A stretch of 64,000 bases of DNA from Solidesulfovibrio alcoholivorans DSM 5433 (lineage in GTDB: Bacteria > Desulfobacterota > Desulfovibrionia > Desulfovibrionales > Desulfovibrionaceae). Where the stretch lies: positions 186,001 through 250,000 of the forward strand of contig NZ_JNJA01000007.1 of the NCBI RefSeq assembly GCF_000702665.1, written 5' to 3'. The first letter of the stretch is position 1; every line of letters begins with the position of its first letter. Position numbers and translations under genes: made by a program. Under the pieces are notes generated by a model, which had not been told where the DNA came from, did no database searches, and saw only the letters and a list, made by a program, of their open reading frames with translations. This document shows, piece by piece, positions 1-7,815 of the stretch.

Positions 1-1381
1 AGGGCTCCCGTTGCGCCTGCTCCTCGAGCGCCTGGGCGGCGTTGAGGACCACGTTGAGCAAAACCTGGGACACCTCGTGGGGTTGACCATAGACCAAAGG
101 CAATTCCGGGGCGAGGTTTAATTCCACTTCCGCGGCCTGCTTCCAGGCGTTGCGGGTGATGGTCACGATGTCGCGCACCTGGGCGTTTATATCGAAAAAA
201 AGCGCCTCGCCCGTGCCGGGATGGGACATCTGGCGCATGGCCGCCACGATCTCGGACACCTGCCGGATGCCCTTGCGGGTGTTGGCGATGGCCAGGGGCA
301 CCTCCTGGCGCAGGTAGTCCATGTCCAGCTCTCCTTCCAGTTTCCGCACCCGGTCCAGGGCCTCGGCCAGTGCCCGCCTGTCCGGGCCGGGGTCCGACGC
401 GCTGCCGGCGACGCGCGCGGCCGCGTCGGCGAGCGCCGCCTGGGCGGTCAGGAAGACAAGCAGTTCGCCGAACGCCTCGTCGAGAAACCCCGCATTGTAG
501 CCTACGTACTGGATGGGGGTGTTGATCTCGTGGGCGATGCCCGTGGCGAGCTGGCCGATGGCCTGCATGCGCCGCTCGTGCAGGGCCTTGAGTTCCCGGG
601 CCTTGATCTCCGAGAGGTTCTGGCCGAGCAGGAGCACCCCGGCCTCGCCCCGGGGCTCGGGAACGGGATTGACCGTGAGGCCGAGCAGCCGCTCGTCGCC
701 GCCGGGAAGGCGGCAGCGCACCTCGTCCACGCGCACGGGCTGGAGGGTGCGGCGGCTTTGCGCCACGGCTTCGCGCACGCAATCCCCTTCGAAATCGAGG
801 CCGACGTCGAAGAAATCCCGACCGGCCACCTGCGCGGAAACCAGGCCGAACACGGCCTCGGCGCTGGCGTTGAAGCGCCGGATGCGGTTGTCGCCGTCAA
901 GGCTCACCAGGATGGACCGGATGGAGGAGAGCAGCATCTCGATGTCCTGGGTGACCATGGCCATCTCGCGCTCGAAAGCCTGCCGCCGGGTCATGTCGCG
1001 CACGATCTCGGCCAGGCCGATCAGGACGCCCGCCGCGTCGCGCAACGGATGGCAGACGATCTCCAGGCTCCCTTTGCCGCCGCCCAGGCCCGGCACGACG
1101 GCCACGCGGGAGGTCTTTTCGCCCGTGGCCAGGGCCTCGGCGGCGGGACAATCCGCGCAGATGCCTTCCGGGGCGTCCGGGCTTGCCTCGCACGGCTCCC
1201 CGACCGCGAAGGCCCTTGACGGGAAAAGCCCGCGCATGGCCGCATTGACCGCCAGGACGCGGCCCTTGGCATCCAGGAAACATACGCCGACGTCCACGGC
1301 TTCGAAGAAAACGCGGAAAAAAGGCGCCAGGGGATCGGGCGCGCAGGCGGGGGCCTTTTTTCGCGACCGTGCGCGGCTCAT
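1..1381 (-). CDS. PAS sensor histidine kinase, C-terminus cut by window edge
   Basis: Cytoplasmic sensor kinase of a two-component system; no membrane segment is visible in the part present. After a basic start (MSRARSRKK) come two PAS-like stretches; the first contains a CxDCPAAE-type segment seen in many Desulfovibrio PAS domains. The phospho-acceptor box reads GIAHEINTPIQYVGYN and an N-box reads QVLLNVVLNAAQALE just before the left edge, so the rest of the ATPase domain lies outside the window. The start overlaps the stop of the upstream gene as ATGA, indicating translational coupling within the operon that begins with the response regulator at 4344. That regulator is the obvious candidate partner, but the pairing is inferred from position only. 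Confidence 0.85.
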   Translation of the reverse strand, partial: MSRARSRKKAPACAPDPLAPFFRVFFEAVDVGVCFLDAKGRVLAVNAAMRGLFPSRAFAVGEPCEASPDAPEGICADCPAAEALATGEKTSRVAVVPGLGGGKGSLEIVCHPLRDAAGVLIGLAEIVRDMTRRQAFEREMAMVTQDIEMLLSSIRSILVSLDGDNRIRRFNASAEAVFGLVSAQVAGRDFFDVGLDFEGDCVREAVAQSRRTLQPVRVDEVRCRLPGGDERLLGLTVNPVPEPRGEAGVLLLGQNLSEIKARELKALHERRMQAIGQLATGIAHEINTPIQYVGYNAGFLDEAFGELLVFLTAQAALADAAARVAGSASDPGPDRRALAEALDRVRKLEGELDMDYLRQEVPLAIANTRKGIRQVSEIVAAMRQMSHPGTGEALFFDINAQVRDIVTITRNAWKQAAEVELNLAPELPLVYGQPHEVSQVLLNVVLNAAQALEEQAQREP

Positions 1382-2208
1382 CCGGCCCTCTCTTCGAGCC
1401 AGACGGCCAGGGCGGCATCGCCCGCAGGGGTGACGCCCCGCACGAAAAGGCAATCTCCGGCGGGGCGGTCAAACGCCCGTTTCCTGTCCACCCTGCCTTC
1501 GGCCAGGCACAGGGAGGCGTCGCGCAACATGTCGCCGCATTCCCGCAGCACCGTGTCGAAAACGCCGTCCATGCCGCGAGCCCCGGGGGCATCCCCCAGG
1601 CCTGCGGCAACCGCAACCGCAAGGGTGGACGAAAACCCGAGCGCCGCTTCCAGGGCGCGGCCGTCCGGAACCCGCCCCACGAGAAGCGCGCGTTGCGGAA
1701 ACCCGTCCCAGTCGAGGGGCGCGCCTATGCCCTGCGCCTCCAGGGGCTGGCCGGCAAAGCGCCGCACGGCTCCGGCCAGGGCGGCGAAAAGGGTCTCGGC
1801 CACCTTGTTGTCGGCGAAAAAGTCCTGGAGATAGCGCAGGGGGAGTGGGCCCTGCGCGCCCCGAGCGACATGGCGGCCCATGAGCTCCTGGTAGCGCTCC
1901 CGGCTGATGTGCCCGCGCAGGAGCAACGCCTCGCCGAGATAGGTGTGCTGGACCTTTTGCAGGAAAAGCAACGCGTCCAGGTCGCGCCGGGACAGGCAGC
2001 GCTCACGCACGGCGATGTCGCCGAAAAGTCTCGGGTCGTCCCGTTGCCGCTCGCGAATGGCCATGACCTGCTCGGGAGTGAGCGCCCCCCGGTCCATGGC
2101 CACCTCGCCGATGCGGCGGTTGTTTTCGCGCTGGAAGCGCAGGCCGTCCTCGAGCTGCGCTTCGGTCACGGCTCCCTGCTCCACGAGGAAGCGCCCCAGA
2201 AAACTCAT
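1378..2208 (-). CDS. MshEN-like repeats with CheX-like C-terminal domain
   Basis: 276 residues, no signal peptide or membrane segment. The N-terminal ~100 residues contain three repeats of the pattern (L/I)GE.L..RG.(I/L)(S/T)...(L/Q), for example FLGRFLVEQGAVTEAQLEDG and RRIGEVAMDRGALTPEQV, like the N-terminal domain of type II secretion/MshE ATPases (MshEN), some of which bind cyclic-di-GMP. No ATPase follows. The C-terminal ~130 residues resemble CheX/CheC-type phosphatase folds (segment TVLRECGDMLRDASLCLAEG), but the key E..N catalytic pair is not evident. It sits between a TPR protein and a histidine kinase in one operon and may modulate their phosphorelay; the function is inferred. RBS AAGGGGC precedes the ATG. 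Confidence 0.6.
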   Translation of the reverse strand: MSFLGRFLVEQGAVTEAQLEDGLRFQRENNRRIGEVAMDRGALTPEQVMAIRERQRDDPRLFGDIAVRERCLSRRDLDALLFLQKVQHTYLGEALLLRGHISRERYQELMGRHVARGAQGPLPLRYLQDFFADNKVAETLFAALAGAVRRFAGQPLEAQGIGAPLDWDGFPQRALLVGRVPDGRALEAALGFSSTLAVAVAAGLGDAPGARGMDGVFDTVLRECGDMLRDASLCLAEGRVDRKRAFDRPAGDCLFVRGVTPAGDAALAVWLEERAG

Positions 2209-2244
2209 GCCACGCCCCTTTTCACGGCCCCTCCGGCCGGCTTG

Positions 2245-3060
2245 TCACCGCCCCAGGCGGCTCGCCAGGGAAAAATCGGGATACGGCTCCGCCTCTTCCT
2301 GCTTCTTTTCGACGGCGCGCCGGAGGTTTTGCGCCTCGGCGAAACCGGGATCGAGCGCCAGGGCCATATCCAGGAATTTCCCGGCCAGCCGGGGCTTTTC
2401 CTTTTCGTAGTAGGTCCTGGCAATGTTGTAGAGCAGGTGCTCGTCGCGCTTGGTCAGGCGGTACGCCTTGAAATAATAGCGCAAGGCCTGGGCATACATG
2501 CCATGCTTGCGCATTTTGATGCCGAACTCGTTGAAAAGATGCTTGTGTTCCTCGCCGAAGGCCGCTTCCAGGGTGATGATGCGGCGGCAAACGAGGTTGG
2601 CGTTGTCGAGTTCGCCCCGGTCGAGATAGGTGAGCCCCAGGCCGAAGGTGGCGCGGATATGCTCCTCGTCCACGCGCAGGGCGTTTTTGTACTCGAACTC
2701 CGCGGACATGTGCTCGCCCTGGCTGCGATGCGCGTCGGCCGCGTCCACGGTTTCGCGGACCTGGCGCATCATGGGCGCGACCTTGTTGAGGTAGAGATCC
2801 GGCTCCGGCAGATAGTTCGCGAGCAGTTCCTCCCTGCTCACAAGCCGCGCCTTGCCCGAAGGGATGAAGTGTTTGTTGAGGTTGCGCACGACGAACGATC
2901 CGTCCGCTTGCTCCTCGGCGAAAACGAAGATGTTCTGCTTGACCTTGCGCTTGGTCGTGCCGAACCCGATGACGGATTGGGACTGCGTGGAAAAGACCCC
3001 TTTGAACTGCTCGCCGGGCTTCCCGACAGCTTCGTTCCCGGAGCCAGGAGATGCATCCAT
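2245..3060 (-). CDS. TPR-repeat cytoplasmic protein
   Basis: 271 residues without signal peptide. The first ~100 residues (FSTQSQSVIGFGTTKRKVKQ, then a segment with HFIPSGKARLVSREEL) are typical of a deltaproteobacterial tetratricopeptide family; from about residue 120 there are several TPR helix pairs (for example ALRYYFKAYRLTKRDEHLLY and LDMALALDPGFAEAQNLRRA). Such proteins act as interaction scaffolds. It lies 84 bp downstream of the response regulator and 36 bp upstream of the MshEN-like gene, all on one strand, so it probably belongs to the same signalling operon. The ribosome-binding site before the chosen ATG is poor, so the start is uncertain. No enzymatic motif is seen. Confidence 0.8.
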   Translation of the reverse strand: MDASPGSGNEAVGKPGEQFKGVFSTQSQSVIGFGTTKRKVKQNIFVFAEEQADGSFVVRNLNKHFIPSGKARLVSREELLANYLPEPDLYLNKVAPMMRQVRETVDAADAHRSQGEHMSAEFEYKNALRVDEEHIRATFGLGLTYLDRGELDNANLVCRRIITLEAAFGEEHKHLFNEFGIKMRKHGMYAQALRYYFKAYRLTKRDEHLLYNIARTYYEKEKPRLAGKFLDMALALDPGFAEAQNLRRAVEKKQEEAEPYPDFSLASRLGR

Positions 3061-3144
3061 GCTGCGCGCCTGGTTGGAGGTTTCCGACGAGGCCGGCGGC
3101 GGCCCGCAAGCGCCCTGCTCTGGACGCCGCCCGGAGCGGTCTTG

Positions 3145-4344
3145 CTATCCGTCCAGAATCTTGGCGAACGCCAGCTTTTCAGCCGGCGGCACGAGCACGC
3201 GCCAGCGGGCCTTTTTCCCTGAGACGGCCCCGAGGTCGAGCAGGCGGCGAATGGAAAGGGTATTGAGTTCGAGCCCCCGTCCGAACACCAGTTCGCCCTT
3301 GAGGTCCGCCACATCCTGATCGAGAAGCATGCCCGCCGCAAGCCCGTCGCCGGAAACCAGCCTGGGCTCGTAGCCGTCGGGCATGGTCGCTAAGGACTCG
3401 AGCGCATCAAGCACCTCGGGGTCGTACCAGCCCTCCCGGCCGTACATGCGTTCGAGGCTCTCGGTCACGGCATTTTCCGACTGGCGCTTGAACCGGTACA
3501 GGGCCTCCAGGGTGTCGAAATCGAGGGCGACCTTGAGGATGCGCGCGCCAAGGGGGATGCGCTCCCCCTTGACGCCGTCCGGAGGCAATCCGCCGCCGTC
3601 GTAGCGTTTTTCCTGGTAGGCGATGATTTCCGCCACTTCGCGTAGGCGGGGGATGTTCGCGACGAGGTCCGCGGCGACCTTGGGATGCATGGCGAACTGG
3701 TAGGCCTTGTCCCCGGGCAGAGGTTCACCCCGGTAGGCCTTGCGCAGGATGTCGGCAGGCAGGCCGGCGCAGCCGATCTGGGAAAGCATGGCTGCCAGTT
3801 CCAGCCGCCAGGCGTCCTCGAAGCCCAGATACGCGCCCAGTTCCATGGTCAAGCGCTTGACCCGGGAGGACTTGCCGAACGCCTCCGGGCTCACCATCTC
3901 GAGCAGGTTGGTCAGGAGCTTGATGGTGCCGCGCACCGTGCCGCGCAACAGCTCCTTTTCCGCGGCCTGCAACTGGTACTGGCGCAAGCCGGCGGTCAGC
4001 GCCTCGGCCAGGTCCTCTTCGGGACAGGGCTTGGTCAGGAAGCTGAACACCTTGCTCTTGTTGACCGCGGCCATGGCCACGGCGATGTCGGCAAACCCCG
4101 TCAGGATGATGCGCACGGCATCGGGGCGCAACTCCCTGACCCGGCCCAGAAACTCCACCCCGTCCATGCCCGGCATGCGCAGGTCCGAAACGACCACGGC
4201 CACGTCCAGGCCTGCCGCCAGCATATCCAGGCCGACCTGCGGCCCGGCCGCGACCTCGACGTCGTAGCTTTTACGAAAGGCGCGCGCATACGCCGCCAGG
4301 ATTTCCTGGTCGTCGTCCACGAACATGATGCGCGGTTTTTCCAT
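3145..4344 (-). CDS. Response regulator with degenerate HD-GYP output domain
   Basis: 399 residues. Residues 1-120 form a receiver with phospho-acceptor Asp54 (VVSDLRMPGMDG), conserved Thr82 (ILTGF) and Lys105 (FLTKPC). Residues ~150-300 align by motif to HD-GYP cyclic-di-GMP phosphodiesterases (RpfG type), but the HD pair is Ser188-Gln189 (AAMLSQIG), the downstream His-His pair is lost (AYQEKRYDGGG) and GYP reads GLP. Only the HP motif at His220 and the KGERIPLGARI segment remain. It is therefore probably a signalling or binding domain without phosphodiesterase activity. About 90 further residues of unknown fold follow. The ATG at 4344 (MEKPRIMFVDDD) is preferred to an upstream extension of about 23 residues because it opens the receiver fold. 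Confidence 0.85.
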   Translation of the reverse strand: MEKPRIMFVDDDQEILAAYARAFRKSYDVEVAAGPQVGLDMLAAGLDVAVVVSDLRMPGMDGVEFLGRVRELRPDAVRIILTGFADIAVAMAAVNKSKVFSFLTKPCPEEDLAEALTAGLRQYQLQAAEKELLRGTVRGTIKLLTNLLEMVSPEAFGKSSRVKRLTMELGAYLGFEDAWRLELAAMLSQIGCAGLPADILRKAYRGEPLPGDKAYQFAMHPKVAADLVANIPRLREVAEIIAYQEKRYDGGGLPPDGVKGERIPLGARILKVALDFDTLEALYRFKRQSENAVTESLERMYGREGWYDPEVLDALESLATMPDGYEPRLVSGDGLAAGMLLDQDVADLKGELVFGRGLELNTLSIRRLLDLGAVSGKKARWRVLVPPAEKLAFAKILDG

Positions 4345-4394
4345 GGGGCTCCGGGGCCGGCCGGGTGTCCAGGAGCCGGCGGCCCTACCCGCGT

Positions 4395-4423
4395 TTCCTA
4401 GGCCATGCGCCACGCTTTTTCAA
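4395..4423 (-). promoter_or_regulatory. Candidate sigma-70 promoter for the response-regulator operon
   Basis: On the minus strand TTGAAA (-35) is followed after 17 bp by TAGGAA (-10), about 50 bp upstream of the ATG at 4344. The -10 is weak. If real, it would uncouple the signalling operon from the phage block that ends at 4440. Confidence 0.35.
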
Positions 4424-4439
4424 GACGGGCGGGCAGCCC

Positions 4440-4949
4440 TCAGGCAAGGGGCCAAGCCACGCCGTCGCGGGCCGCGATAATGCCCGCAGCATCCGCAGCC
4501 TCCTGGACGGCCTTTTTCCCGGCCAGTCGCGCACGCTCCACCAGCCGGCCGTAATCGCGCCACTTCTCCGCTGCGGCCAGCACCGCCGCCGCCACTTCCG
4601 CCGCGCTGTCCGCGGTCACGCCGATCTCGTTGAAAATGTCCGGATACTCGGCCTCGGTGGGCGTGGGGTCCTGAAGCAGAGCCGTAGCCTGCGCCTCCTT
4701 GGCCTGGTAGGCGGCCATCTGGCCGGCACCGGGCGTCAGCACCGTCTGGCGCAGTCCCTCGGCTTGGGCATCGATGGCCGCGCAGGCGGAAGTCCTGGCC
4801 GCATCAAGGTCGATCGCCCAGGGCTGCCCGATCTCTATGGGTGTGCCGTCGGGGACGGAGAGAACTAAACAACCAGGATAGAGGCCGGAAATATTCTGGG
4901 TGTCGCCATGATATGCCACAATGTCATTGTCAAAGATGATGAGTTGCAT
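4440..4949 (-). CDS. Phage tail-fibre assembly-like protein
   Basis: 169 residues, soluble. The N-terminus (MQLIIFDNDIVAYHGDTQNI) resembles the start of small fibre-associated proteins, and the middle carries an AAYQAKEAQATALLQ segment typical of the DUF4376/tail-fibre assembly class, with an Ala-rich helical C-terminus. Its position as the last gene of the phage block, 8 bp after the beta-helix fibre gene, agrees with a fibre chaperone or fibre-tip role. RBS GGTGGGAAT precedes the ATG. There is no terminator between this gene and the host response regulator. The function is inferred from position and composition. Confidence 0.6.
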   Translation of the reverse strand: MQLIIFDNDIVAYHGDTQNISGLYPGCLVLSVPDGTPIEIGQPWAIDLDAARTSACAAIDAQAEGLRQTVLTPGAGQMAAYQAKEAQATALLQDPTPTEAEYPDIFNEIGVTADSAAEVAAAVLAAAEKWRDYGRLVERARLAGKKAVQEAADAAGIIAARDGVAWPLA

Positions 4950-4957
4950 ATTCCCAC

Positions 4958-6496
4958 CTAGAAAGATGACGATATATAGGAGTTGCTGTTTCCGACCGTA
5001 TTCAAGGCAGGAGAATAATCCGTGCCATTCCCTCGCGTAATCATGTACGCCGTAACGGCCAGGATATTGGACCAGCTGGCCGCCCGGACGCCTATCGTGG
5101 TGCAGTTATCGACAATCGTCAGGACGTTTACCGATATGATGCCGCCGATATACGCGTAAAGTCCATATTGAGTGCCCTTGATCACGCCGCCTTGCACGCC
5201 GACGCTTGCCGCTTCTTGTGCGAAAATCCCGTTTTGTCCTCCGTAGACGATGAGACTACCGACAAACGTTTTGCCCTGGCTCCGGGCTTTCACGGCCGTC
5301 GCTGTCCCGGACTGATCGATGCGTATCCCCGCCAGCAGTTTGAGCCCCTTTAGGATGTCGATCATCACCAGTCCGCTTGCGCCGGACAGCACACACCGAT
5401 TGCACGGCTTGATGACGATGCTGCCGCCGCCGACCGTGGCCGAAGCAATCGTTTCCGCCGCGCACGTGATGACGGTGTTTGTGCCGTCGAAAGCCACCCC
5501 GGAGGCCAGATAGCCACCCTTGAGGCCACTCGTACTGCTGCCAGTCAGGCCGAAAATGTCGCCATCCTGCAGGACGCCCGTTCGGTCGCCGGCCACAGTG
5601 ATCGTCTTGGCCGTGGTGTCGATGCTTGCAATGGGCACAGTCATTTCGGTCGATGTGTTGCCAAGAATCTGGATCTTGTCCGCGTCGGGATGGTCGATGG
5701 TGATCGTGCTCGACACCAAATACGTCCCGTCCGCCACCTGGATCGTCACCGTCACGCCCGAGGCGATCAGTTTGTTGCGGATGCTTGCCAGCGCCCGGGA
5801 GATGGAGGCGAAAGGGGCGTTCGACGAACCGTCACCCGTGGAATCGCTCCCTGTCGTGGCCACATGGAGTGTCGTGTCCGCGGCGATGAGCCCCTTGGCA
5901 GATCCGGCAAGCCCGGCCGGGGTGACGGCTTTATCGACGCAGGCACCTGCCTGCGTCTCGGCCACCGTGGCCAGCTGCACCTTGCCCTTGCCGCCTGTCG
6001 CGGCGTCGGAAACCCAGGCGTCGACCGTTCCCGACGCGTCGGACATGACGATTTTCGTCCCGCCGGGTGTTGCCGTGGCGTTTGCCTGGTCCTGCACGAC
6101 GCGGGAAGCGGCATCAAGGGAAGCCAGACCGGATGCGGCGGCCTTGGAGGCGAGAAACGCATCGATGACGGCATGGCTGTTGGCCCCGACGCCGGAAAGC
6201 GCGCCGTGGGCCACCACGCCGCCATCGGCCGTACCCGTGTGCCCATGGTTGGCCAGCGACGCCGGGATGTCGTTGCCGTGGAGCACGGCCGCAAGATTTG
6301 CCGTAAGCCCGTCGGCATCCAGGGTCAGGGTCACGGTGGTCCGGTCCGCATCGGCGACGTAGAGCGCCGCAGCCACGGTGCCGTAGCGCGCGCCGTCCGC
6401 GCCGCAGTCGGCAAAAATCCGCACGCCGGGCGAAAATTCGGCCGTCCGATCGCCCGTGACGGCAAAAGCGTTCGATTCCAGGAAACTGGCGGTCAT
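4958..6496 (-). CDS. Phage tail fibre with right-handed beta-helix domain
   Basis: 512 residues from an ATG with a strong RBS (GGAGGGAG). The N-terminal ~80 residues probably anchor the fibre. Residues ~85-200 contain segments typical of tail fibres (HGNDIPASLANHGHTGTADG; QLATVAETQAGACVDKAVTP). From about residue 215 a DUF1565/pectate-lyase-like region starts with HVATTGSDSTGDGSSNAPFA and continues with NDGT-type repeats rich in Val, Ile and Gly, as in parallel beta-helices. No glycosidase catalytic motif is identified. It is likely the receptor-binding fibre of the particle. The upstream open frame that extends to 6943 reads through the neighbouring gene in another frame and is not used. Confidence 0.8.
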   Translation of the reverse strand: MTASFLESNAFAVTGDRTAEFSPGVRIFADCGADGARYGTVAAALYVADADRTTVTLTLDADGLTANLAAVLHGNDIPASLANHGHTGTADGGVVAHGALSGVGANSHAVIDAFLASKAAASGLASLDAASRVVQDQANATATPGGTKIVMSDASGTVDAWVSDAATGGKGKVQLATVAETQAGACVDKAVTPAGLAGSAKGLIAADTTLHVATTGSDSTGDGSSNAPFASISRALASIRNKLIASGVTVTIQVADGTYLVSSTITIDHPDADKIQILGNTSTEMTVPIASIDTTAKTITVAGDRTGVLQDGDIFGLTGSSTSGLKGGYLASGVAFDGTNTVITCAAETIASATVGGGSIVIKPCNRCVLSGASGLVMIDILKGLKLLAGIRIDQSGTATAVKARSQGKTFVGSLIVYGGQNGIFAQEAASVGVQGGVIKGTQYGLYAYIGGIISVNVLTIVDNCTTIGVRAASWSNILAVTAYMITRGNGTDYSPALNTVGNSNSYISSSF

Positions 6497-6558
6497 AAGG
6501 CTCCCTCCGCAAATCCGGTCCGAGCAGGATGTTGGGGTGTGGCTGGCTCCGACGAAGA

Positions 6559-6852
6559 TCAGGAGAACCGCGCGCGCACGGCAAGGCACGCCGTGCGGCC
6601 GACGCCGGCCCAGCCGCCGAGCGTCAGCGAGGCCTGGATCCGGTAGACGCCGGCCTCGGCCAGGTCGCCGGCCTTCGTGACGTAGCGGATATGGCGCGTG
6701 ACGCCGTCTTTTTCCACGAGGCTGCCGGCAAAGGCACGCACCGCGCCCGAGGGCGCGCGCACGAGCAGGGCCGGCGCGCCCGCGCCGGCGATGTCCCGGC
6801 CGCAGTCCACCAGCAGTTCGACGCCCGTATCGCCTTGGTAAATGCTGTCCAT
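6559..6852 (-). CDS. Small phage structural protein upstream of fibre gene
   Basis: 97 residues, MDSIYQGDTGVELLVDCGRD at the start, beta-rich with alternating hydrophobic residues (ALLVRAPSGAVRAFAGSLV; VYRIQASLTLGGWAGVG) suggesting an immunoglobulin-like or jelly-roll fold. A GGAG ribosome-binding site lies before the ATG, 11 bp after the stop of the preceding gene. Proteins of this size next to a fibre gene are often fibre-neck or head-decoration proteins, but no specific family is recognised. It is placed here because its start, RBS and spacing fit the operon better than the long overlapping frame. Confidence 0.6.
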   Translation of the reverse strand: MDSIYQGDTGVELLVDCGRDIAGAGAPALLVRAPSGAVRAFAGSLVEKDGVTRHIRYVTKAGDLAEAGVYRIQASLTLGGWAGVGRTACLAVRARFS

Positions 6853-6863
6853 TGCGACTCCGC

Positions 6864-7367
6864 TCAGGTTTGTTCGATTGCGACCAGGGAGGAAAGGACG
6901 ACGGACGGGGCCACGGCGCTCCCGAGCGCGATGCGGGTCGCAAAGGGCGAAACCAACCGCGCCACCGCGCGCAGCCCGGTTCCGGGCAGGGATTGCGGTG
7001 CCGTCAGGGCAAGCACGGCCGCGCCCGGTCTCGCGACGGTTCGGCCGCGCCAGCCGGCAGTCCCGGTATGCCCTTGTGCCTGCGCAGGCGAAGCGTTCGC
7101 CGCCGCGAGGGAGTCTCCCCTTCCCGGACCGGCTGCCGCCCTGGTCCAGGCACGGGAAGCGGCCGCGCGCGCCGCGCCTGCCGTGGTCACAGAACCGCAA
7201 ACCGCCTTGCAGGCCGCCGCCGCGCAGCCGGCGCGGCCCGCGACCGTCACGCCCGCGGCGACCAATGCCGCGCGGCAGGCGGCGATGTCCGTGGCCACGG
7301 CTCCCCCGCCGAAACCGGCCGCCTGATCGGTCCAGGCCGCGATCCCGTCCAGCCATGGCGTCGCCAC
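6864..7367 (-). CDS. Ala-rich phage-cassette protein, unknown function
   Basis: 167 residues starting at a GTG (MATPWLDGIAAWTDQAAGFG) with RBS GGAG five bases upstream; the stop of the preceding gene lies within that RBS, so the two are coupled. The protein is very rich in Ala, Gly and Arg and has several Cys residues (AGCAAAACKAVCGSV), unlike a typical soluble enzyme; no motif is recognised. Codon bias in GC-rich DNA makes such a frame less certain than its neighbours, but the tight packing between genes on both sides supports it. It may be a virion-associated protein. Confidence 0.5.
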   Translation of the reverse strand: MATPWLDGIAAWTDQAAGFGGGAVATDIAACRAALVAAGVTVAGRAGCAAAACKAVCGSVTTAGAARAAASRAWTRAAAGPGRGDSLAAANASPAQAQGHTGTAGWRGRTVARPGAAVLALTAPQSLPGTGLRAVARLVSPFATRIALGSAVAPSVVLSSLVAIEQT

Positions 7368-7369
7368 GG

Positions 7370-7789
7370 CTACTCCAGAACCAGGACGCCGGCCGCGTCA
7401 AAGGTCACGGAGAAGGTGCCGCCGGTCACGCCCACGTCCTGGCCGAAATCGAGCAGGCACAGCAGCGGATTGGTCAGGCCGCCGGCCGTCTTGGCGGCGT
7501 AGACCACGGCGTAGCGCGCCGTGACCGTGGCCTCGGTCCAGGATGGATCGGCGGCGTCGAGCACGGCGGCGTCGCCGGAAACGCCCCAGGTCACGCCGGA
7601 GAGGACCGCGCCGCCTGTGGCGTAGCCCGCGCCCGAGACCTCGGCCGCGACCACGTCGGCGAACGTGGCATGGCCGGAATCCGGCACGTAGGCGTGCGTC
7701 AGGAGCGCGCATTTGAGCGTGTCGGAACCCAGGGCGAACATCCCTTCGCCAAACCCCCGCTTGCAGGACGCATAGATGCGATTGGCCAT
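7370..7789 (-). CDS. Conserved phage structural protein
   Basis: 139 residues. It begins MANRIYASCKRGFGEGMFAL and continues with DTLKCALLTHAYVPDSGHAT, a pattern common to a family of small phage virion proteins in which a short helix precedes (D)TIKVAL.D..Y.P. The rest is beta-rich and ends AAGVLVLE. A perfect ribosome-binding site, CAGGAGGG, lies before the ATG. It follows the long coiled-coil gene by 26 bp and overlaps the next gene's ribosome-binding site. The role (head-tail or fibre-neck component) is inferred from family memory and context. Confidence 0.65.
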   Translation of the reverse strand: MANRIYASCKRGFGEGMFALGSDTLKCALLTHAYVPDSGHATFADVVAAEVSGAGYATGGAVLSGVTWGVSGDAAVLDAADPSWTEATVTARYAVVYAAKTAGGLTNPLLCLLDFGQDVGVTGGTFSVTFDAAGVLVLE

Positions 7790-7815
7790 AAACCCTCCTG
7801 TCGTGCGTTGTTGCG

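Noticed and set aside
4345-4439. Search for an att site, tRNA or integrase at the left end of the phage block
   Set aside because: No tRNA-like cloverleaf, direct repeat shared with 21925-22206, or recombinase is visible.
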